Below the pieces are notes generated by a model. The model ran no database searches, was not told the DNA's origin, and saw nothing but the letters and a program-made list of their open reading frames with translations. Position numbers and translations under genes: made by a program. 5,052 nucleotides of DNA from an uncultured Clostridium sp. (GTDB taxonomy: Bacteria > Bacillota > Clostridia > Lachnospirales > Anaerotignaceae), in contig CAMXTM010000181.1 in NCBI GenBank assembly GCA_947246775.1, positions 1 through 5,052 on the forward strand, given 5' to 3'. How positions within the stretch are numbered: the stretch's first letter is position 1; each line of letters starts with the position of its first letter. This document shows, piece after piece, positions 1 to 3,444 of this stretch.

Positions 1-66
1 AGATTAAATAAGGAACTTCCTATTAACGATAGGTATGATGTATTAGCAGAATTATATATTTTCTAA
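1..66 (+). CDS. 3' end of an unidentified protein-coding gene (21 codons plus stop)
   Basis: Frame 1 is open from the left edge and stops at TAA 64-66. It reads as a plausible mixed-polarity C-terminus ending DVLAELYIF. The gene starts outside the window. I do not recognise the family, and 21 residues are too few to assign one. It does not resemble the expected C-terminus of RsmG, which often lies before noc in Firmicutes. Its AT-rich codons resemble those of the small four-cysteine gene that follows. A chance open frame of this length is possible, so the call is tentative. Confidence 0.45.
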   Translation, partial: RLNKELPINDRYDVLAELYIF

Positions 67-81
67 AAATAGGATTAACGA

Positions 82-97
82 AATTTAGAAAAGCGCT
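82..97 (+). repeat. Direct repeat A, copy 1 (16 bp)
   Basis: AATTTAGAAAAGCGCT occurs here and again, identically, at 354-369. The two copies bracket the noc-derived fragment and the small four-cysteine gene. Copy 1 directly abuts the noc-like fragment that starts at 98. Copy 2 lies upstream of the noc promoter, where 156 bp separate it from the matching noc sequence. Confidence 0.75.
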
Positions 98-150
98 CAA
101 AATACAAACACTCCCCATAAATAAAATCAGACCCAATCTTTATCAGATAA
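98..150 (+). pseudogene. Relic copy of an early noc coding segment
   Basis: This stretch matches 526-578 inside noc at 48 of 53 positions, and the first 22 bases (98-119) are identical. The five differences (120, 128, 134, 139, 148) are all transitions. Read in the noc frame it still gives IQTLPINKIRPNLYQI, against residues 18-33 of Noc (IQTLPIDKIRPNPYQT). Two changes are silent and three alter the residue (D to N, P to L, T to I), as expected for a copy no longer under selection. It has no promoter, start codon or remainder of the gene, so it cannot make a functional protein. It lies just upstream of the ribosome binding site of the small gene at 166. Confidence 0.8.
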
Positions 151-165
151 TGAGGAGGATTTTAT

Positions 166-360
166 ATGGATATTGAAAGGAATTTAAGCACTCAGGAAGA
201 AAAAATAATTTTTAAAGCGATTGATGACTTTCAAAAATATGGAAAAACAGAAATGAAATGTCCAATTTGTAAAGGAAAACTTAATTATATTGGAAATAAT
301 TTATCATTTGCAATATCATGTGAAAATTGTGAAATAATATATTCCCTTAGAGGAATTTAG
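166..360 (+). CDS. Small four-cysteine zinc-ribbon-like protein, 64 aa
   Basis: The start is ATG 166, preceded at a 7-nt spacing by a perfect AGGAGG (153-158); the stop is TAG. The N-terminal half (about residues 8-30) is charged and probably helical. The C-terminal half carries two Cys pairs, CPIC (32-35) and CENC (52-55), 16 residues apart, which suits one structural zinc site. The chain ends SLRGI. There is no signal peptide or membrane segment, so it is probably cytoplasmic. I do not recognise a named family. Small Cys-pair proteins with such an ending are, from memory only, found in accessory loci and near polymorphic-toxin genes, so an immunity-type or orphan cargo role is possible but unsupported here. 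Its codons are more AT-rich than those of noc or argS. It sits between repeat A copies and beside a noc relic, so it looks acquired. The last bases of the gene are part of repeat A. Confidence 0.75.
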   Translation: MDIERNLSTQEEKIIFKAIDDFQKYGKTEMKCPICKGKLNYIGNNLSFAISCENCEIIYSLRGI

Positions 361-369
361 AAAAGCGCT
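354..369 (+). repeat. Direct repeat A, copy 2 (16 bp)
   Basis: Identical to 82-97. It overlaps the stop codon of the 64-residue gene (TAG 358-360) and continues into the leader region of noc. From copy 1 to copy 2 is 272 bp, the possible size of an inserted unit. Confidence 0.75.
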
Positions 370-427
370 GTCTATGTCGAGAAAGTAGTGTTTTTGCGTT
401 TAAAAAAATGGCAGAACGATAGCAATG

Positions 428-438
428 TATGGTATAAT
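428..438 (+). promoter_or_regulatory. Extended -10 promoter of noc
   Basis: TATGGTATAAT contains a consensus -10 hexamer (433-438) with the TG of an extended -10 element at 430-431. No good -35 lies 16-18 bp upstream, which extended -10 promoters tolerate. Transcription should begin near 445. That places the longest open-frame start (425) upstream of the transcript and supports ATG 479. Confidence 0.75.
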
Positions 439-462
439 CTGGAAAATGACATTATTTGTTGT

Positions 463-470
463 AAAGGGGG
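463..470 (+). promoter_or_regulatory. Ribosome binding site that fixes the noc start
   Basis: AAAGGGGG ends 8 nt before ATG 479. No comparable site precedes ATG 425. Confidence 0.7.
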
Positions 471-478
471 CTTTCTTT

Positions 479-1318
479 ATGGAAGTTTTGAAATTTGCAG
501 ACAAAACATTTTTCAAAAAAGATACCAAAATACAAACACTCCCCATAGATAAAATTAGACCTAATCCTTATCAGACAAGAAAGTATTTTAATTTTAATGC
601 ACTAGAGGAGTTATCTGCCTCTATCAAACAATATGGCTTATTGCAGCCTATCACGGTCAGAAAAGTGGGAAGTGTTTATTATGAACTCATTGCGGGGGAA
701 AGACGTTTGCGTGCTTGTGAACTAGCGGGCTATAGCACCATATCGGCTGTCGTGCTTCATGTTAATGATAGTCAAAGTGCTTTGATTTCTATGACAGAAA
801 ATTTGCAAAGGCAAGACTTGAATTTTTTGGAAGAAGCAGAAGGCTATCAAAATGCAATACAGTATCACAATATGACACCAGAAGAATTGTCTAATAAGTT
901 GTGTAAAAGCCAGTGTTCAATTACCAACAAAATACGAGTCTTAAAGTTGAGTGATACTGTCAAAAAGAAAATGATGCAGTATCAGCTAACTGAACAATAT
1001 GGACGAGCTATTGCCAAAATTCCAGAGGAAGCAGTACAGCTTTCGCTTTTGGAGCATATTTTTCAAAAGGAATTGACCGTAAAACAGACGGAAGAACTGG
1101 TAGCGGAAACAATGGAGCAAATGTGTCAGCCAAAGCAGCAAAGACACATACAAAAAGAAAAGAGATATATTACAGATATACGACTTTTTACCAATTCGAT
1201 TCGGCAATCTATTGACATTATAAAAAAGTCAGGTATGGTAGTACACTATGAAAACAAGCCCAAAGAGGACGGCTTTGAAATCGTAATCCGTGTTAAAGCA
1301 AAAAAGGGAAGACTTTAA
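479..1318 (+). CDS. noc: Nucleoid occlusion protein Noc (ParB-family CTPase), 279 aa
   Basis: Noc binds scattered NBS sites, spreads as a CTP-dependent clamp and keeps the division septum off the nucleoid. The protein shows the ParB layout. A short N-terminal tail (1-17) is moderately amphipathic. The CTP-binding domain (about 18-125) carries RPNPYQTR (27-34), GERR (73-76) and ENLQR (107-111). A helix-turn-helix domain follows (about 133-180). The C-terminal part (about 230-270, DIRLFTNSIRQSIDIIKKSG) closely matches my recollection of the Bacillus Noc tail, and the length fits Noc (about 283 aa). At the four positions that separate ParB from Noc (Caulobacter ParB 173, 179, 184, 201) it has Q145, K151, K156 and Q173. 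The first three are Noc-type; the fourth is usually R in Noc and G in ParB. The start is ATG 479, set by the promoter and ribosome binding site. No parA or parB follows; the next genes are convergent. An atypical ParB is the main alternative. Confidence 0.85.
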   Translation: MEVLKFADKTFFKKDTKIQTLPIDKIRPNPYQTRKYFNFNALEELSASIKQYGLLQPITVRKVGSVYYELIAGERRLRACELAGYSTISAVVLHVNDSQSALISMTENLQRQDLNFLEEAEGYQNAIQYHNMTPEELSNKLCKSQCSITNKIRVLKLSDTVKKKMMQYQLTEQYGRAIAKIPEEAVQLSLLEHIFQKELTVKQTEELVAETMEQMCQPKQQRHIQKEKRYITDIRLFTNSIRQSIDIIKKSGMVVHYENKPKEDGFEIVIRVKAKKGRL

Positions 1319-1343
1319 GGACGCAGCGCTTTGAGGCTTTTGA

Positions 1344-1378
1344 AACATTTTTCCCCAGTATCACTGGGGAGGAATGTT
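1344..1378 (+). terminator. Hairpin between convergent noc and thioesterase genes, candidate terminator
   Basis: Arms 1344-1359 and 1363-1378 are complementary around a 3-nt loop. An 8-bp core (TCCCCAGT / ACTGGGGA) is extended by AACATT / AATGTT. In plus-strand RNA the two intervening positions form U-G pairs, giving a continuous 16-bp stem; in minus-strand RNA they are A-C mismatches. The plus-strand stem is followed by GTTTACTTTT, a broken U tract, while the minus side lacks one. It therefore fits best as the terminator of noc, starting 26 nt after its stop. The loop contains the stop codon of the minus-strand thioesterase. Confidence 0.5.
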
Positions 1379-1852
1379 GTTTACTTTTCGTTCTAATCGC
1401 ATAAAAGAAGAAGATGCTGTTGCTAATAAAAAATCTTTTTCGGGCAAGTATGCTTCTGCTGTCATAGAGGTAAGTGTTTTGCCAACATGATTTGCCTTTA
1501 CAGAAATATGATATTTGCAGCCAGCAGGCACAGGTTTTAAAAAAGTTGTACCTAGTTCTATGGTGTTAATAACATTCTGTTTAGAATAGTAGTGGCATAA
1601 TAGCCCAAATGCGGTATCAAAAGCGGTCATCAGCATACCACCATGCAAAATACCCTCTGGATTTAATTGCCATTCCATGACTTCAAAGGCAAAGGTAACT
1701 GTTTTTTTGCTGTAATTACATTTTACAAATTGTGGGTGCATACTTGCGATAATTCCTTTTTTAAAGATATAGGCATCTGGTCTGAGGTATCTTTGAAACC
1801 AATCTTCCATATCCTCTTGTGTTTCTGTTTTCCATACTGCTTGTTCCATCAT
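1361..1852 (-). CDS. PaaI-type hotdog-fold acyl-CoA thioesterase, 163 aa
   Basis: Hotdog thioesterases of this type hydrolyse acyl- or aryl-CoA thioesters in the cytoplasm, and often act as clean-up enzymes. The signature segment NPEGILHGGMLMTAFDTAFG (64-83) contains the HGG turn (70-72) and the acidic residue D79 in the usual helix position. A following strand, IELGTTFLKPVPAG (98-111), is the conserved second strand, and the C-terminal LLATASSSFMRLE fits the last strand. The length is slightly above the usual 130-150 because of a helical N-terminal extension of about 30 residues. There is no signal peptide. The start is ATG 1852, with GAAAGGA 8 nt upstream (1861-1867); the adjacent ATG at 1849 is a possible alternative. 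It begins 23 nt after the hydrolase stop, so the two genes are probably co-transcribed. The substrate cannot be told from sequence. Confidence 0.85.
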   Translation of the reverse strand: MMEQAVWKTETQEDMEDWFQRYLRPDAYIFKKGIIASMHPQFVKCNYSKKTVTFAFEVMEWQLNPEGILHGGMLMTAFDTAFGLLCHYYSKQNVINTIELGTTFLKPVPAGCKYHISVKANHVGKTLTSMTAEAYLPEKDFLLATASSSFMRLERKVNNIPPQ

Positions 1853-1875
1853 ATTTATTTTCCTTTCTTTTTTTC

Positions 1876-2919
1876 TTATTGTAAAAAATCATGTATTGTT
1901 TCATTAAATACTGTGCTATTTTCATAGTGTGGCAACATTCTTGTATTTTCAAATAAAATATAACTGCCATCACCTTTGAGTTGCTCTATTTGTTCCATTT
2001 GCTCAGGGGGATTGACATGGTTTTCCTTTCCCCATATGACACAAAGTGGTATTTTCATTTCTTTTAATACTTTTTGTATATCCGCATATAAAAATTGGGT
2101 ATCAGCGGAGGCAAACACAAACCGAGCATTTTCATTACCTTTGTGCGCCATAATATAGTAGTTTTGTACTAATTCTTTTGTAACCAATTCCTTACTAAAA
2201 AAGAAATCTTGTGTCAAACGCTTTTTGATTGCTTTTTTTGATGCTGCTTGTATAAAAAATTGTGTGCCTAAAATAGGACATTGATATAACATTCTTTTGT
2301 AGTTCTCTTTTTTGCTAGGGATTTTATTTGCTTTTTTGGAATCCGCTGTAACAAAAAAATGGTTTCCTAAAATAGAATGACAAAACAGTTTTTTGTTATT
2401 TTCTTTTTCAGTCGTTTTTGGTAGCCCTGTAGGGGAAATCAAAACTAATTTTCGAATATTTTCATGTTTGAGTGCATAAGCCATGACTGCAAAATCAGCA
2501 GCAGTAGAAGATGCAACAACAAAAGCACTCCTTTGCATTACATTTTCAATAAAATCATTGATAAATAGTGCATATTGATAGGCGGTGTATGTGATTTTAG
2601 GCTTTTGGGAGTCTCCAAAACCAGGCAAATCGGGTACAAAAACTTGATACATACGGCTAAGGCTTTCTATGTTGTTTTGCCATTCTGCACCACTTGCGCC
2701 AATTTCTGTATTGTGTAGCAGCAGCAGCGGACGCCCTGAACCATATACCTGATATGCTACGAAGTTATTTTTATATTGATATACTCTTTTAGGGGGAGCT
2801 TGTGGTATTTCTGTTTTGTTTGCTTTGTAAAAGATAATGTGTTGTATAGCACTGATAGTAGAAAGAGATACTGCACCCACTGCACAAAATAGAGATACTC
2901 TTTTTTGATTTCGCTTCAT
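1876..2919 (-). CDS. Membrane-anchored alpha/beta-hydrolase-fold protein with degenerate triad, 347 aa
   Basis: The N-terminus (KRNQKR, then a hydrophobic stretch at about 8-30) looks like a signal anchor that places the body outside the membrane. The body has the fold's landmarks in order: LLLLHN (65-70, usually HG), VPDLPGFGDS (95-104), a nucleophile elbow region ASSTA (136-140), LVLISPTG (158-165), a cap (about 170-260), IPLCVIWGKEN (290-300) and LPHYENS (329-335). Aligned without gaps to a typical family C-terminus, the acid Asp is N300 and the catalytic His is M328. The elbow glycines are alanines around S138. An inactive or altered enzyme is likely. The cap contains a 33-residue tandem duplication. 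The start chosen is ATG 2919 because AAAGGAG (2929-2935) lies 9 nt upstream; an in-frame ATG at 2940 lacks such a site and would place it inside the gene. It is the first gene of an operon with the thioesterase. The cellular role is unknown. Confidence 0.75.
   Translation of the reverse strand: MKRNQKRVSLFCAVGAVSLSTISAIQHIIFYKANKTEIPQAPPKRVYQYKNNFVAYQVYGSGRPLLLLHNTEIGASGAEWQNNIESLSRMYQVFVPDLPGFGDSQKPKITYTAYQYALFINDFIENVMQRSAFVVASSTAADFAVMAYALKHENIRKLVLISPTGLPKTTEKENNKKLFCHSILGNHFFVTADSKKANKIPSKKENYKRMLYQCPILGTQFFIQAASKKAIKKRLTQDFFFSKELVTKELVQNYYIMAHKGNENARFVFASADTQFLYADIQKVLKEMKIPLCVIWGKENHVNPPEQMEQIEQLKGDGSYILFENTRMLPHYENSTVFNETIHDFLQ
2221..2388 (-). repeat. Tandem duplication within the hydrolase cap region (33-residue period)
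   Basis: Residues 178-200 and 211-233 of the hydrolase align at 12 of 23 positions. They share ILGxxFF followed by AxSKKAxK. The period is exactly 33 residues (99 bp). On DNA the 10-mer CCTAAAATAG recurs at 2267-2276 and 2366-2375. The copies are diverged, so the duplication is not recent. Confidence 0.65.
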
Positions 2920-2928
2920 TTTTTGACA

Positions 2929-2935
2929 CTCCTTT
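2929..2935 (-). promoter_or_regulatory. Ribosome binding site that fixes the hydrolase start
   Basis: Read on the minus strand this is AAAGGAG, 9 nt before ATG 2919. It falls inside the reading frame if the upstream ATG at 2940 is used, which argues against that start. Confidence 0.75.
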
Positions 2936-2957
2936 ATCATTTTTTACTCTATTTTTT

Positions 2958-2968
2958 ATTATACCATT
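2958..2968 (-). promoter_or_regulatory. Extended -10 promoter of the hydrolase-thioesterase operon
   Basis: The minus strand reads AATGGTATAAT: a consensus TATAAT at 2958-2963 with TG at 2965-2966. No convincing -35 is seen. Transcription would start near 2951, about 30 nt before the chosen start codon. It shares the 10-mer ATGGTATAAT with the noc promoter. The rest of the 2941-3060 divergent gap is AT-rich and shows no clear plus-strand promoter. Confidence 0.7.
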
Positions 2969-3060
2969 TTTAAACTGTATTTAAAATAACCGTTTTTTAT
3001 GTTTTTATTTTAATTGCTCTGTGTTGTTCTCTAACATCAAAAACAGTCATAGATTTTAAA

Positions 3061-3070
3061 AAGGAAGTGA
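3061..3070 (+). promoter_or_regulatory. Ribosome binding site that fixes the start of the 66-aa membrane protein
   Basis: AAGGAAGTGA matches the anti-Shine-Dalgarno complement AAGGAGGTGA at nine of ten bases and lies 8 nt before ATG 3079. The GTG at 3067 is part of this site, so it is not a plausible start. Confidence 0.7.
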
Positions 3071-3078
3071 AAAAGAAG

Positions 3079-3279
3079 ATGCAGGATTTTTTGCACTTAT
3101 CGGCTGAACTATGTATGATTATTTGTATCCAATCTGTGCTAGATGTTTTGCTTTCTGGCAAAAGGGACAATTACTATTCTAAAATCATATTTTTTGCAGG
3201 ATATGTGGCATCACTGGCGCTGGTGCTGCACTTTGTATATGAACGATTGTCCAGAATCTTATTTATGATACCATTTTAA
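3079..3279 (+). CDS. Small two-helix membrane protein of unknown function, 66 aa
   Basis: I do not recognise this protein. It has two hydrophobic segments, about residues 4-25 and 36-54, joined by a polar loop (SGKRDNYYSK) rich in positive charge. By the positive-inside rule the loop should be cytoplasmic, with both ends outside. A short tail, ERLSRILFMIPF, follows. There is no catalytic motif and no cysteine pair. The start is ATG 3079, set by the ribosome binding site at 3061-3070; GTG 3067 would add four residues but overlaps that site. It is divergent from the hydrolase operon and co-directional with argS, though 165 bp and a parS site separate them, so shared transcription is uncertain. 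The good ribosome binding site and clean hydrophobic pattern favour a real gene over a chance frame. Confidence 0.6.
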   Translation: MQDFLHLSAELCMIICIQSVLDVLLSGKRDNYYSKIIFFAGYVASLALVLHFVYERLSRILFMIPF

Positions 3280-3301
3280 AGGTGATTCTATTTTTTTGAA
3301 T

Positions 3302-3317
3302 TGTTCCACGTGAAACA
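3302..3317. promoter_or_regulatory. parS centromere site (ParB binding site)
   Basis: TGTTCCACGTGAAACA matches the Firmicute parS consensus (TGTTNCACGTGAAACA) at all 16 positions. As I recall, it is identical to the parS site within Bacillus subtilis spo0J. It is intergenic, between the 66-residue protein and argS. ParB loads here and recruits SMC, which organises the origin region. parS sites cluster near the replication origin, so it supports an origin-proximal location. The ParB that reads it is not clearly in this window. Confidence 0.9.
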
Positions 3318-3323
3318 TTACGC

Positions 3324-3333
3324 TTTCCGGAAA
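3324..3333. other. Perfect 10-bp palindrome six bases from parS, NBS-like but shortened
   Basis: TTTCCGGAAA is a perfect palindrome. It equals the centre of the Noc binding site (ATTTCCCGGGAAAT) with one C and one G missing at the middle. That changes half-site spacing by two bases, so Noc binding is doubtful. It may be chance in AT-rich DNA. Confidence 0.3.
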
Positions 3334-3352
3334 CATAAACGGTTTCTATATT
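3324..3352 (+). promoter_or_regulatory. Weak candidate promoter for argS
   Basis: TATATT (3347-3352) matches the -10 consensus at five of six bases. It lies 17 bp after TTTCCG (3324-3329), a poor -35 that overlaps the palindrome. A second possibility is TGTGATAAA at 3369-3377. Neither is strong. The leader up to the start codon shows no T-box sequence, which many Firmicute synthetase genes carry. Confidence 0.25.
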
Positions 3353-3444
3353 GCATTTTTTGTATTGCTGTGATAAATTGTTTAGAAAAGAGTTTTTAAA
3401 AATGCTAATTTCTCAAGGAAATATCAAAATGGAGGAAAAAATAA

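Noticed and set aside
425..478. An 18-residue hydrophobic N-terminal extension of Noc from ATG 425, which could look like a membrane-targeting segment
   Set aside because: ATG 425 lies upstream of the -10 box at 433-438 and has no ribosome binding site, while ATG 479 has AAAGGGGG at proper spacing.
986..1207. A 73-codon minus-strand open frame inside noc
   Set aside because: It is antisense to a well-supported coding region and has a composition expected from the complement of lysine-rich codons.
1667..2158. Two plus-strand open frames (86 and 60 codons) and a 70-codon minus-strand frame over the thioesterase-hydrolase region
   Set aside because: All lie on the other strand or frame of genes with clear family motifs and show Phe/Cys/Ile-rich shadow composition.
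2920..2940. Seven extra N-terminal residues for the hydrolase from ATG 2940
   Set aside because: The strong AAAGGAG site lies inside this extension and serves ATG 2919; no site precedes 2940.
3067..3078. GTG 3067 as the start of the small membrane protein
   Set aside because: The GTG is part of the ribosome binding site AAGGAAGTGA that serves ATG 3079.
3268..3296. Possible terminator after the small membrane gene (ACC/GGT followed by a T run)
   Set aside because: The stem would be only three or four pairs and the T run starts several bases too late.
3280..3444. T-box or other riboswitch in the argS leader
   Set aside because: No T-box consensus (AGGGTGGNACCGCG-like) and no antiterminator-terminator pair is visible in the 165-bp gap.
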